Source of the DNA: a virus | Virus record (IMG/VR): IMGVR_UViG_3300010885_009545 | Location: 1 to 23,083 of that record | DNA length: 23,083 bases | Reading direction: 5' to 3' (one strand) | In this document: positions 1-8,269 of the stretch, in pieces | Numbering within the stretch: the first letter of the stretch is position 1 | Layout of the letters: each line of letters opens with the position of its first letter | Translations under genes and position numbers: made by a program | The notes under the pieces: model-generated | The model's input: only the letters and a program-made list of their open reading frames with translations | What the model was told of the DNA's origin: nothing | Databases searched by the model: none

Positions 1-1
1 C

Positions 2-478
2 AGCACATTCAAAGAAGTTTCAGACATGACAGATGTTTTGCCGAAACTGTTTGCCGCTGGATATGAACCAAAGAACATTCATGTATCTTGGGTGTTGACT
101 AACTATCAAATTGCAATCAAGAACAATAAGAAAAGAGATAGAGTTGTGCCAGAAGATATTTTACTTGCAACACATGCAGGTGCAGCACAGACTGTATATA
201 ACTTAGTGACAACATCGATGCCGCCATCTGTTCAAGGCGGAGTTTATGTCATTCTAAATAATCCAGAGAATACAATTTTTGTTGTTGATCCAAAAACAAA
301 TAAACCATACAGAGATAAGAAAGATAATCCTGTTATCAAAGACTTCAAGTACTTGACACTTAAAGAACCAGGAAAACCTGCAAAGACAGAACTTGATGTG
401 AAAAAACAATTACTAACATGGATACGTGATAACGTTCCTCCAGGCGCAGTAGACACATCAGAATTAGACAGACTATGA
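2..478 (+). CDS. C-terminal part of a probable zeta-toxin-like P-loop kinase (5' truncated by window edge)
   Basis: The frame is open from base 2 with no stop upstream, so the Met at base 26 is probably internal and the gene begins outside the window. The visible 159 codons contain a hydrophobic strand followed by an Arg-rich segment and a VPEDIL motif (IAIKNNKKRDRVVPEDIL). This arrangement resembles the C-terminal lid and substrate region of zeta-toxin/AAA-type small kinases, where Arg residues and a V-P motif follow a strand reading like a nucleotide-kinase core. Proteins of this kind are common next to the baseplate genes of T4-like marine phages. The Walker A loop would lie upstream and cannot be checked. 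The stop overlaps the next start by four bases (ATGA at 475-478), so the two are translationally coupled. The substrate is unknown. The family assignment is inference from motif resemblance; that the gene is real is much more certain. Confidence 0.6.
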   Translation, partial: STFKEVSDMTDVLPKLFAAGYEPKNIHVSWVLTNYQIAIKNNKKRDRVVPEDILLATHAGAAQTVYNLVTTSMPPSVQGGVYVILNNPENTIFVVDPKTNKPYRDKKDNPVIKDFKYLTLKEPGKPAKTELDVKKQLLTWIRDNVPPGAVDTSELDRL

Positions 479-708
479 AAAAGTTTAAACAGTTTATACA
501 AGGCACTACTGTCTCACAAGAAGAGTGGGAAGAAGATGTTTTTGGTCCAGAACTGAGTGAGACACTCCAACAAGTAGATGGCAGATGGGCGTTAGTTTCT
601 AAGAAGACAGGCAAGCCATTACGATACTACAAGGGTGAAGGTAAACCATCAGATGAGTGGGTTGCAAATCAAGAGAAACAAATTCAATACTTTAAACATG
701 TGGGATAA
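475..708 (+). CDS. Small conserved phage protein, function unknown
   Basis: This 77-aa acidic/aromatic protein starts at an ATG overlapping the upstream stop by four bases. The N-terminus (MKKFKQFI) is amphipathic, like the leaders seen on several T4-like phage proteins. The middle carries a compact motif, RWALVSKKTGKPLRYY, followed by GKPSDEWV and a Lys/Gln-rich aromatic end (EKQIQYFKH). I recall this W-A-L-V-S-K-K...L-R-Y-Y pattern from short proteins or terminal domains in T4-like environmental phages, but I know no function for it. There is no signal peptide or membrane segment. It ends four bases before the ATG of the spike gene and is probably co-transcribed with it. Coupling to the kinase-like gene upstream suggests a shared role, but that is a guess. 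Confidence 0.7.
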   Translation: MKKFKQFIQGTTVSQEEWEEDVFGPELSETLQQVDGRWALVSKKTGKPLRYYKGEGKPSDEWVANQEKQIQYFKHVG

Positions 709-711
709 TTG

Positions 712-3018
712 ATGAGAAATTTTATTGGGCAAGACGGATTTGTTTGGTGGATTGGAATTGTTGAAGATATCAACGACCCGTTGACACTTGGCAGATGCAA
801 AGTACGATGCTTTGGATATCATCCAGCAAAATCAACTAATCTAGTTCCAACTGAAGACTTGCCATTTGCTTTATCCATTCATCCCCTAAACACACCAAAC
901 CTCTATGGAACACCTAGAGTGGGTGAATGGGTTTTTGGTTTCTTCTTAGATGCGCTGTCTGCACAAGAGCCTGCAATTTTAGGATATCTTCCTGCAATTC
1001 CACAAGCGGCTTCAACATATTTCGGTACTGCATCAAGTTTAACTAGAAACTTTGCAAGTGTGACCGAAAAAAATTCAATTGTGTGGGATGTAAATAATGC
1101 TAAAATAAGTTTAGCGAACAACGGAATTGCAGAAATGTCTGCAAATAACACTCTACTTCTTCATGGAAAGACGGGATTAAGATTTTCCGATGACGTAAAT
1201 AATATAAGTCTTGCAGAAATATTAGCCATATTTAATACTGTGTATGCTCAAGCCAATACATCAACAACATTAGCACAAACAGCGTATGCTCAAGCCAATA
1301 CATCAACAACATTAGCACAAACAGCGTATGCTCAAGCCAATACATCAACAACATTAGCACAAGAGAACGCAATCGGTCCTATTAATGATAGAATAATAGG
1401 AGACATAATTCCTGCTGACGGAACATTCACACAAGTTGCCGTAACTACCGCAACAAGCAATTCTGTGTTTACTGAAAACGGCACTACTAGTGGATGGATT
1501 TACTCGAACGATAGTTTTTCTGTTGCAGGACAAGAAACGGCATCTACAGGTTTGTTTTTCAAATCTGACGGCACAAAAATGTATTTGAATGGATCGACCG
1601 GTGACGATGTGAATGAATATAATTTAGCGACTGCGTGGGATATAACTACAGCATCATATTCAACTGTGTTTTCTACAGCCACAGAAGATACTTCGCCACA
1701 AGACATATTTTTTAAACCTGACGGTTTGACAATGTTTGTTATCGGAAGTACAAACGATACAGTTTTTCAATACACACTTGGAACGGCTTGGAGTGTTGCA
1801 ACAGCATCTTATGCAAGCAAATCATTTAGCGTGGCGGCGCAAGAAACTACTCCAACTGGTCTTTGGTTTAAACCAGATGGTTTAGTGATGTATGTTGTTG
1901 GATCAGGCACAGACACAGTTTATCAATACACGCTTTCGACTGCTTGGGATATTTCAACCGCATCTTATGCAAGTATTTCCTACAGCGTTACAACAATAGA
2001 ATCATCACCACAACAAGTAAATTTAAGCAATGACGGTTTAACAATGTGGATTCTTGGAAATACTATGGATGCCATTTTGCAGTACTCACTTGCCACGGCA
2101 TGGAATGTCAGTACTGCAACACTAATAGAAAAACTTTATGTTGGCTTTGAAGAAGCAACCCCTACTGGAATGTTTATTGATAGTACAACATATCCGAATC
2201 GTGTCTACATGTCGGGTAGTAGTGGTGACGCCATTTATCAATACAACACAAATGCCAATTCAATAAAACTAGATACAGAAAACTTGTATATTGGTGGTGG
2301 TTTATCTGCAAATGGCAACTTTGTTGCTGGTTCAAATGCTTTTGTTGATGGAACGTTGACTGTTCGTGGTGCAACAACTTTGTTAGTAACAACATTAAGC
2401 ACAACAAGTATTTCTGGAACACTTTCTGCCACTAGCACAATCACATTAGGTGGTGCTACGACTAGTGCAACAACCATTGGAACTACCGCTACAACAGGCA
2501 CAACAGTTATTGGCGGTACTACTCAAACTGGTGCTATCACGCTTGGCCAGTCTACAGCGGCACAGACACTTAACTTAGCTACTGGTGCAACAGCAACAGC
2601 GACAACTAAAACTGTCAACATTGGCACTGCTGGTGTATCTGGTTCGACAACAACCATCAACATTGGTTCTGCTGTTTCTGGCGCAAACAGCACTACCACG
2701 TTCGGCGGGTTTGTGATCGACAGCATTTCTGCGGCTGTATCTGCGGCTGGCTCTACTCAAGCAACTGCAACTGCATTGGTGTCAAACATTAATAACGTAA
2801 CTGTTGTCGCTTTGGCTGCTGATGGCGTAAGGCTTCCAACTGCTGTGGCTGGTATGCGTATACTTGTTAGAAATAGTGATTCGGCTGATATATTAAAGAT
2901 TTACCCTGCTACTGGTGCCCAAATCAATGCTTTAGGAGCAAATACATCTATTTCTTTGGCTATTAGCACATCAATTCAATTGTTTGCAACATCTACTACA
3001 CAATGGTATAGTGTATAA
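712..3018 (+). CDS. gp5: gp5-like baseplate spike: OB-fold head fused to repeat and fibre-like domains, no lysozyme
   Basis: A baseplate hub/central spike protein of 768 aa. I take the ATG at 712 rather than the TTG at 709. Residues 1-100 match the T4 gp5 N-terminal OB-fold: WWIGIVEDINDPLTLGRCKV, a TEDLPFA segment, then GEWVFGFFLDAL and AQEPAILGYLP. T4 gp5 (575 aa) next has a lysozyme domain; here no lysozyme-like sequence follows. Instead come a short linker, a 14-residue repeat (YAQANTSTTLAQTA) in three copies near 178-217, five propeller-like repeats of about 50 aa near 268-518 (core GLxFKPDGxxMYVxGSxxDTVYQY), and a Thr/Gly/Ala-rich region with NIG repeats typical of trimeric beta-structured fibres. 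The end (from about 705) is a small beta-rich domain commonly seen capping phage fibres. It probably sits at the tail tip, puncturing or binding the cell surface without cutting peptidoglycan. The OB-fold call is strong; the propeller is inferred from repeats. Confidence 0.85.
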   Translation: MRNFIGQDGFVWWIGIVEDINDPLTLGRCKVRCFGYHPAKSTNLVPTEDLPFALSIHPLNTPNLYGTPRVGEWVFGFFLDALSAQEPAILGYLPAIPQAASTYFGTASSLTRNFASVTEKNSIVWDVNNAKISLANNGIAEMSANNTLLLHGKTGLRFSDDVNNISLAEILAIFNTVYAQANTSTTLAQTAYAQANTSTTLAQTAYAQANTSTTLAQENAIGPINDRIIGDIIPADGTFTQVAVTTATSNSVFTENGTTSGWIYSNDSFSVAGQETASTGLFFKSDGTKMYLNGSTGDDVNEYNLATAWDITTASYSTVFSTATEDTSPQDIFFKPDGLTMFVIGSTNDTVFQYTLGTAWSVATASYASKSFSVAAQETTPTGLWFKPDGLVMYVVGSGTDTVYQYTLSTAWDISTASYASISYSVTTIESSPQQVNLSNDGLTMWILGNTMDAILQYSLATAWNVSTATLIEKLYVGFEEATPTGMFIDSTTYPNRVYMSGSSGDAIYQYNTNANSIKLDTENLYIGGGLSANGNFVAGSNAFVDGTLTVRGATTLLVTTLSTTSISGTLSATSTITLGGATTSATTIGTTATTGTTVIGGTTQTGAITLGQSTAAQTLNLATGATATATTKTVNIGTAGVSGSTTTINIGSAVSGANSTTTFGGFVIDSISAAVSAAGSTQATATALVSNINNVTVVALAADGVRLPTAVAGMRILVRNSDSADILKIYPATGAQINALGANTSISLAISTSIQLFATSTTQWYSV
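1243..1362 (+). repeat. 42-bp perfect tandem repeat, 2.9 copies, inside the spike gene
   Basis: Units begin at 1243, 1285 and 1327 and are identical at the DNA level; the third ends after 36 bases. Each encodes YAQANTSTTLAQTA, a pattern seen in coiled or trimeric stalks of phage fibres. Perfect identity including third codon positions points to recent expansion by slippage or unequal recombination, and the 42-base length keeps the frame. Confidence 0.95.
1513..2256 (+). repeat. Five degenerate ~50-aa propeller-like repeats in the spike protein
   Basis: The encoded units share a core: a Ser/Thr-Pro-x-Gly/Asp start, a strand F-K-P-D-G-(L/T)-x-M-(Y/F)-V, a turn G-S-x-x-D-(T/A)-V-x-Q-Y, then ATAWDxSTASY. 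They are diverged at the DNA level, unlike the 42-bp repeat upstream. The D-G...M-Y-V...Y pattern resembles YVTN/lactonase-type beta-propeller blades. Five copies are visible, the last one degenerate. Confidence 0.75.
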
Positions 3019-3039
3019 TAGTCATATATCACAGTCTAC

Positions 3040-3059
3040 ACAGTAATATATCATACTGT
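3040..3059 (+). other. Small hairpin in the gap after the spike gene
   Basis: ACAGTA (3040-3045) and TACTGT (3054-3059) are inverted around an 8-base AT loop, between the spike stop and the histone-like gene. No T-run follows, so it is not a typical intrinsic terminator. It could be an RNA stability element or chance. Confidence 0.3.
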
Positions 3060-3093
3060 CAAGCAAATGTCAACACTTTATAAGGAAATAATA

Positions 3094-3270
3094 ATGACAA
3101 ATCACGAAAACTTAGTAAATTTATTTGAATCATATCTTGCAGAGAATGATAAATTCGACAACAAAGGCAACAAAGCCGCTGGTACTAGAGCAAGAAAAGC
3201 ATTAGCAGAGTTTACCAAAGCCGCAAAAGAACGCAGAAAAGAAATTCAAGACGCAAAAACGGCAGAATAA
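3094..3270 (+). CDS. Small histone H1-like (Hc1-type) DNA-binding protein, predicted
   Basis: I chose the ATG at 3094 (58 aa) over the in-frame ATG at 3067 because AAGGAAAT lies just before it (ribosome binding site at 3083-3090) and the upstream extension looks non-coding. The protein is almost entirely helical and basic towards the C-terminus: a first helix NLVNLFESYLAENDKF, then NKGNKAAGTRARKALAEF, then KAAKERRKEIQDAK. The N-K-(G/A)-x-K-A-A-G-T-R-x-R-K motif is what I recall from histone H1-like Hc1 proteins of Bacteroidota/Chlamydiae and from small phage proteins annotated as histone-like. The expected role is non-specific DNA binding or compaction, perhaps during packaging or takeover of host DNA. 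Its place between spike and gp25 is odd for such a role. The gene is convincing; the family is an inference from memory of one motif. Confidence 0.7.
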   Translation: MTNHENLVNLFESYLAENDKFDNKGNKAAGTRARKALAEFTKAAKERRKEIQDAKTAE

Positions 3271-3274
3271 ACAA

Positions 3275-3282
3275 CATAAATA
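3275..3282 (+). promoter_or_regulatory. Weak T4-late-promoter-like motif (CATAAATA) before gp25
   Basis: CATAAATA is one base off the T4 late consensus TATAAATA. It lies only 10 bases upstream of the gp25 ATG, so a transcript starting a few bases downstream would be nearly leaderless. The A-rich stretch just before the ATG could equally serve only ribosome binding. Low confidence. Confidence 0.2.
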
Positions 3283-3292
3283 AAAGAAAAAA

Positions 3293-3676
3293 ATGGCTGA
3301 TATTGTTTTTTATAAAGATTTACCTCTAGATTTCACACCTCATCCTGTGACTGGTGACGTTCGTCCCATCACAAATGAAGTTGCGATCAGAAGGTCTTTG
3401 TCTAATTTAATTAACACACCAAAAGGTACACGACCATTTATGCCTGATTATGGCAGTAGCGTTAAAAATTATCTGTTCTCCAGAAATGGTGCATTTACAT
3501 TATACGAACTTAGGAACAGTCTTAAAATTGACATTGAGAAATACGAAAAACGTATAACTTTAAAAGACATAAAGGTTAACTACTCGGATGATGGATTTGA
3601 TATCAAGTTGGAATATACCATTAAAAATGCGACTGGTATTTCAGGTCTACAAACAACAATCAAGAGGACAGCATAA
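3293..3676 (+). CDS. gp25: Baseplate wedge subunit gp25 (GPW/gp25 family)
   Basis: This 127-aa protein has the length of T4 gp25 (132 aa) and its family layout. An N-terminal strand region (YKDLPLDFTPHPVTGDV) is followed by the conserved helix VAIRRSLSNLINTPKGTRPF, the PDYGSSVKNYLF segment, and beta-strands ending TIKNATGISGLQTTIKR. The GPW/gp25 family forms the inner core of the baseplate wedge in contractile injection systems, where it contacts gp6 and the sheath-initiating region. The stop shares one base with the next start (TAATG at 3674-3678), so gp25 and gp6 are translationally coupled, fitting partners made in stoichiometry. There is no strong Shine-Dalgarno, only an A-rich leader. 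Nothing appears truncated. Confidence 0.93.
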   Translation: MADIVFYKDLPLDFTPHPVTGDVRPITNEVAIRRSLSNLINTPKGTRPFMPDYGSSVKNYLFSRNGAFTLYELRNSLKIDIEKYEKRITLKDIKVNYSDDGFDIKLEYTIKNATGISGLQTTIKRTA

Positions 3677-5493
3677 TGGCATCCGATAACAATTTAAAAC
3701 TAGATGCGTTAGATTTTCAAGGAATTAAAACAAACTTTAAATCTTATCTGCAAGCACAGGATCAATTCAGAGACTATAACTTTGAAGGCTCTGGACTTAA
3801 TGTTTTGCTAGACTTGTTAGCGTATAACACATACTATAATTCATTCTACCTAAACATGGTAGCCGCTGAGGCGTTCTTGCCAACAGCACAAAAAAGAAAT
3901 TCAGTTGTTAACTTAGCTAAATCATTAAACTATACGCCACGTTCAGTTACATCTGCATCTATTAGCGGAACTGCAACATTGACACTTACTAGTTCTCCAG
4001 TAAGTATAACTATTCCTGCATATACTTCTTTTAGCGGTTCGGTGGATGGAAAAACATTTAACTTTTTAAATACAAGTTCGGTTATCGTATCACCAACAAA
4101 TGGTGTTTATAGTAGCACAATGTCTCTCAAAGAGGGAAGATATATTAACAGAAGATATTCGGTAAATTTGAATGATTCGGATCAAAGATTTTTAATTCCA
4201 AATAAAGACGTAGACACATCAACATTGACTGTTAGTGTTTTAAATTCTTCAGTTGATAGCACAACAAGAACATTTTCAAAGGTTACTAATTTGGTTGAAA
4301 TCACATCTACAACTAGAGTTTATTACGTTGAAGAAGTTGAAGATGGACAATTTGAAATTAAATTTGGTGATGGTGTTTTTGGTGTAGCGTTAGATTCAGG
4401 CAACATTGTTGTCCTTGAATATCTTGTGTCTAATGGATCTTTGGCAAATGACATTGAAACGTTGACATATTCAGATTCTATTGCAGGTGTGACAGCGATT
4501 GACTTTGTTGCATCCGATCCAGCCGCAGCCGGTTCTGACAGAGAAACAACCAATCAAATTAAATTTAATGCACCAAAAGCATACGAAGCACAGAATCGTG
4601 TGGTAACAGCCGATGACTATAAAACTTTAATGTTACAGCAGGCAACAGTAGATTCTTGCATTGTATGGGGTGGTGAAGATAATGATCCTCCAACATATGG
4701 AAAAGTGTTTATTGCAATTAAACCAACAACGGGTGATGTGCTGACTGCAACAGAAAAATTAAATTTAATTAATTCTATAATTAAACCTAAAAAAGTTTTA
4801 ACTATTGCTACAGAAATTGTTGATCCTGAGTATATATTTATTATTGTTGATGCAATTGTAAAGTATCAATCTGATGCAACGATATCAACTGCCGATGAAA
4901 TTAAACAACTTGTCATTGATACAATTAAATTATATAATTCAGACGAAATAAATCAGTTCTCCAAATATTTTAGATATTCTAAATTATCTAGACTAATTGA
5001 TGTTTCTGAGAGATCAATTTTAAGTAGCGTAACTATAGCACAAATGAGAAAAGAACTTGATGTTCAATTGGGTATTGGTACAAGGTATGAAATTAATTTT
5101 TCAAATTCAATAGACGATGCAACAAATGGCAGACCAACAACTCAATCATTTGGTGTTGGTAATAAAATAACATCCAATGCATTTACTTTTGGTGGATTTT
5201 CAGACTGTTTCTTAGAAGATAATAATGGTTTAATTCGTATCTACAGAGTACTAGGCATTGAAAATGTTGCGGTGTCTGTTGATGCGGGATCAATTAACTA
5301 CACTACGGGTAAAATTATTTTAACAAGTTTTGCGCCAACTGCATTTAACGATGGCAGCACAACATTAAAAATAACTGCGGTGCCACAAGACAAAGACATT
5401 CTTCCATTAAGAGGTCAGATTATTACAATTAGAGATGCTGACATATCAGTTACAATGATTGATGATAAATCAATTAGTTTAGTCAGTAGATAA
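3676..5493 (+). CDS. gp6: Baseplate wedge subunit gp6
   Basis: A wedge protein of 605 aa, against 660 in T4. The N-terminus has the gp6/baseplate-J-like signature: LDFQGIKTNFKSYL, FEGSGLNVLLDLLAYNT, YYNSFYLNMVAAEAFLPTA and RNSVVNLAKSLNYTPRS (about residues 12-95). The middle has beta-domains with the FGDGVFG motif (near 231-237), typical of J-like baseplate proteins, then EAQNRVVTADDYKTLM (near 303-318), which also recurs in that family. The C-terminus is mixed alpha/beta. gp6 dimers form the ring linking neighbouring wedges around the hub. A ribosome binding site (AGAGGA at 3663-3668) lies in the end of gp25, and the start overlaps its stop by one base. The next gene follows after three bases. 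Confidence 0.93.
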   Translation: MASDNNLKLDALDFQGIKTNFKSYLQAQDQFRDYNFEGSGLNVLLDLLAYNTYYNSFYLNMVAAEAFLPTAQKRNSVVNLAKSLNYTPRSVTSASISGTATLTLTSSPVSITIPAYTSFSGSVDGKTFNFLNTSSVIVSPTNGVYSSTMSLKEGRYINRRYSVNLNDSDQRFLIPNKDVDTSTLTVSVLNSSVDSTTRTFSKVTNLVEITSTTRVYYVEEVEDGQFEIKFGDGVFGVALDSGNIVVLEYLVSNGSLANDIETLTYSDSIAGVTAIDFVASDPAAAGSDRETTNQIKFNAPKAYEAQNRVVTADDYKTLMLQQATVDSCIVWGGEDNDPPTYGKVFIAIKPTTGDVLTATEKLNLINSIIKPKKVLTIATEIVDPEYIFIIVDAIVKYQSDATISTADEIKQLVIDTIKLYNSDEINQFSKYFRYSKLSRLIDVSERSILSSVTIAQMRKELDVQLGIGTRYEINFSNSIDDATNGRPTTQSFGVGNKITSNAFTFGGFSDCFLEDNNGLIRIYRVLGIENVAVSVDAGSINYTTGKIILTSFAPTAFNDGSTTLKITAVPQDKDILPLRGQIITIRDADISVTMIDDKSISLVSR

Positions 5494-5496
5494 AAA

Positions 5497-8262
5497 ATGA
5501 ATGATACATTTTTTAAGCCTTCATTAAATATAGAATCATTTATTGGTGAAAATTCTTCCGTTAACACGGAAAGATTTTTGCTATTTGTAAAAGCATACTA
5601 TGAATGGATGCAATCTACAACATTATCACTAACCAATAAAACTGGAACGTTTGTTGTTGGTGAAACTATTGTTGGCGCAACTTCTGGCGCAATTGCATCG
5701 ATCAAAGAATTTAAAACAAACTCTATTGTAATTGCATCAACATCAAGAACTGTATTTGCATATTCTGAAAGTATTACTGGTCAGACTTCTGGTGCTACTG
5801 CAACAATCAATATAATTAAAGACAACGTTGGTCGTGCATCAGGAAATATTTTAAACTACAAAAATATTGAAACTTCCATCGACAAATATGTTGATTATCT
5901 CAGAGAAGAATTATATCCTAGCATACCTTTATCATACTATGGTGATAAAAAATTAATTGCACAATACTTTAAAGATTTTTATGAATCTAAAAGTAATGAG
6001 CAATCTTACAGATTCTTGTTCAAACTTTTATACAATGAAGATATTGATTTTTATTATCCAGGAGAAGATATTCTTCGCATATCTGATGGTAACTTTGAAA
6101 AGACACAAATCATCAGAACAATTTCTGTGTCAGCCGACACTAGAGACATATTCTTATTTTTAAACAAAACTATTCGTGGACAGACTTCTGGTGTTCTTGC
6201 GAACGTAATTGATATTAAAAAATTCTTTATTGGTGCGGTAGAAATTGCTGAAATGACACTTAAACTTGTCAGTGGTACGTTTACTGCTGGTGAAAATATT
6301 GTTGATATTGAGGATGCAGATTTATCTACAACAATTTATGGTATTGTATCGGGTATTATAATAGTAGATGGTGGTTCTGGTTATGAAGAAGGTGATATTA
6401 TTATCATCACTGGTGATGGATTGGAAGCACAGGCAAAAGTATCTTCAATTAAAGAATCGCCAATTAGCGCATTAAAAATAAATACAATTGGGCATGGTTA
6501 TCAATTAAATACCGAAGCAACAATCAACAACACAGGAACTGGTGGTACTGGTTTTAGTTTTAAAGTTTCTGAACTTGCAAATACATACTCAGTAACTTCT
6601 GGTGCAAATACATATACTGTTGGTGAAATTTCTAAATTATCTATTATCAATAGAGGTGAGGGATATTTTAAAAAGCCTTCTGTTATACTACAAGATACAA
6701 TCATCGCATCTTTAGGATTATTGTCTAACAATTTAATTACAATTGTTAATGCTGGTACAAATTATGGTGTCGGAAACACATTGGTGTTTACTGGCGGTGC
6801 TGGCGTAAACGCAGCCGGACAAATTGCATCTGTCACAGAAACTATCACATACGATCTTCTTTTTGAAGATGGGCAACGAATGTTAGCTGATGGCAGTTAT
6901 TACGACATTATTAAAAATCAAGATTGGTCAGTAAAGGGTCCGATCAAACGTATTGAACTAACAAATTTCGGCACTGGATATACTTCAGCAAATTTACCTT
7001 CAATTACTATATCTACAACAACTGGTTCTAGTGCAAATTTAATAGCAACAAATATTCAAGGTAAAAGTGCAAATGTTAGTATAGACACTTCAAACAATAT
7101 TACTGGTATTGGATCTATTCGTTCTGTTGAAATTACCAATTTTGGTATCAACTATAGTACAGCCAATGCATCTACATCTACTGTTGGTGATGGTAACGCA
7201 AACGTTACCGTAACTATTTCAGGATTAGGAATCAAAGAAGGCGTTTTATTAAATGACGATGGTAAAATTGATTACAAAATTATTCAAGACTCATATTACT
7301 ATCAAGACTACTCTTATGTTATTCGAAGCGGATTAGTTTTTTCTGCGTATAGAGATACACTCAAAAGCATTATTCATCCGGCAGGTTTACAAGCGTTTGG
7401 TGAAATTTTAATCAAGAGTATATTTGACGTTACGCCAATTATCAGTAGCACAATTGACATTTTGAGTAACTTGAATGAATATATTTTGAGCATTCTTTCT
7501 ATCTTCAATATTTCTTCTAGTGTTGCACAATCTAAATATACTAGAATTATGAGTAGTATAGCAGATACAAGTTCTTCTTTGGTGTCAAATAGAGAAGTTC
7601 AAGTTTATATTTCACCAAGTACACTGGATACCACATCAACTTTTGATACAACATTAGGAATTATTACACAAAGTCAATTTGATCTTTCATCCGATATAAG
7701 TGACCAATATATATTATCAATTCCTTCGGAGTTTGATGCATATGAAAGTTCTTCTTTGGTGTCAAATAGAGAAGTTCAAGTTTATATTTCACCAAGTACA
7801 CTGGATACCACATCAACTTTTGATAGTGGAACATTAGGAATTATTACACAAAGTCAATTTGATCTTTCATCCGATATAAGTGACCAATATATATTATCAA
7901 TTCCTTCGGAGTTTCTTGCATATGGAACAATTTATGATGATTTTATTATTTCGAATTATGCAAATACGTTGATTTCAACATTCTCTTCATTTTCATTCAA
8001 TACAATCTTTACAACTGAGCCTAATGTAACTGGTGTATATGACAAGAATATTAAAATTACAGGAACAGTCACATTTTCAGGCAATAATGTTATTGGTACT
8101 GGAACAAGTTTTGCCAATAATTTCTCAATTAACGATTCTTTTATTGTTAATAATGAAAAATTTATTGTTAAAAGTGTGGCAAATTCAACATTTTTGCAGG
8201 TAAACGTAAATCCTGTGGGTTCTTACACAAATGTTTTAGCATATAAGCAACAAGTGGCTTAA
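5497..8262 (+). CDS. Large baseplate wedge protein in the gp7 position
   Basis: A 921-aa structural protein between gp6 and gp8, where T4 has gp7 (1032 aa). Residues 1-40 are a helical start (ERFLLFVKAYYEWMQ). Gly/Ser beta-modules of the type GETIVGATSGAIASI occur near 53, 88 and 225. A conserved helical block, about 128-200, includes YLREELYPSIPLSYYGDKKL and YNEDIDFYYPGEDILRISDG. Residues 285-575 carry six or so G-x-G-Y modules (GGSGY, GHGY, GEGY, GTNY, GTGY, GINY). DSYYYQDYSYVIRSG and HPAGLQAFGEI follow near 600-640. A near-identical 59-aa duplication lies at about 692-809, and a GTGTSF module ends the protein (854-908). I cannot show homology to T4 gp7 by eye; gp7 is a synteny-based inference. 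A virion baseplate role is very likely. Confidence 0.82.
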   Translation: MNDTFFKPSLNIESFIGENSSVNTERFLLFVKAYYEWMQSTTLSLTNKTGTFVVGETIVGATSGAIASIKEFKTNSIVIASTSRTVFAYSESITGQTSGATATINIIKDNVGRASGNILNYKNIETSIDKYVDYLREELYPSIPLSYYGDKKLIAQYFKDFYESKSNEQSYRFLFKLLYNEDIDFYYPGEDILRISDGNFEKTQIIRTISVSADTRDIFLFLNKTIRGQTSGVLANVIDIKKFFIGAVEIAEMTLKLVSGTFTAGENIVDIEDADLSTTIYGIVSGIIIVDGGSGYEEGDIIIITGDGLEAQAKVSSIKESPISALKINTIGHGYQLNTEATINNTGTGGTGFSFKVSELANTYSVTSGANTYTVGEISKLSIINRGEGYFKKPSVILQDTIIASLGLLSNNLITIVNAGTNYGVGNTLVFTGGAGVNAAGQIASVTETITYDLLFEDGQRMLADGSYYDIIKNQDWSVKGPIKRIELTNFGTGYTSANLPSITISTTTGSSANLIATNIQGKSANVSIDTSNNITGIGSIRSVEITNFGINYSTANASTSTVGDGNANVTVTISGLGIKEGVLLNDDGKIDYKIIQDSYYYQDYSYVIRSGLVFSAYRDTLKSIIHPAGLQAFGEILIKSIFDVTPIISSTIDILSNLNEYILSILSIFNISSSVAQSKYTRIMSSIADTSSSLVSNREVQVYISPSTLDTTSTFDTTLGIITQSQFDLSSDISDQYILSIPSEFDAYESSSLVSNREVQVYISPSTLDTTSTFDSGTLGIITQSQFDLSSDISDQYILSIPSEFLAYGTIYDDFIISNYANTLISTFSSFSFNTIFTTEPNVTGVYDKNIKITGTVTFSGNNVIGTGTSFANNFSINDSFIVNNEKFIVKSVANSTFLQVNVNPVGSYTNVLAYKQQVA
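7569..7925 (+). repeat. Near-identical in-frame direct duplication (~177 bp + ~180 bp) in the gp7-position gene
   Basis: The block starting SSSLVSNREVQVYISPSTLD is encoded at about 7569-7745 and again at about 7746-7925. The copies match almost base for base. The second gains three bases (Ser-Gly insertion near 7826), and the copies differ at their ends (GATGCATATGAA against CTTGCATATGGA). Synonymous sites are unchanged through the core, so the duplication is recent or kept identical by recombination. Confidence 0.95.
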
Positions 8263-8269
8263 AAAAAAG

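Noticed and set aside
709-711. TTG as the start of the spike gene
   Set aside because: The ATG immediately after it (712) is the more usual start, and the one-residue extension adds nothing conserved.
3014-3019. TATAAT as a sigma-70 promoter before the histone-like gene
   Set aside because: The nearest -35-like TTGCAA is 24 bases upstream, too far, and the hexamer is expected by chance in such AT-rich DNA.
3067-3093. Upstream ATG for the histone-like gene
   Set aside because: The AAGGAAAT ribosome site falls inside this extension and directly before the ATG at 3094; the added residues do not resemble the family start.
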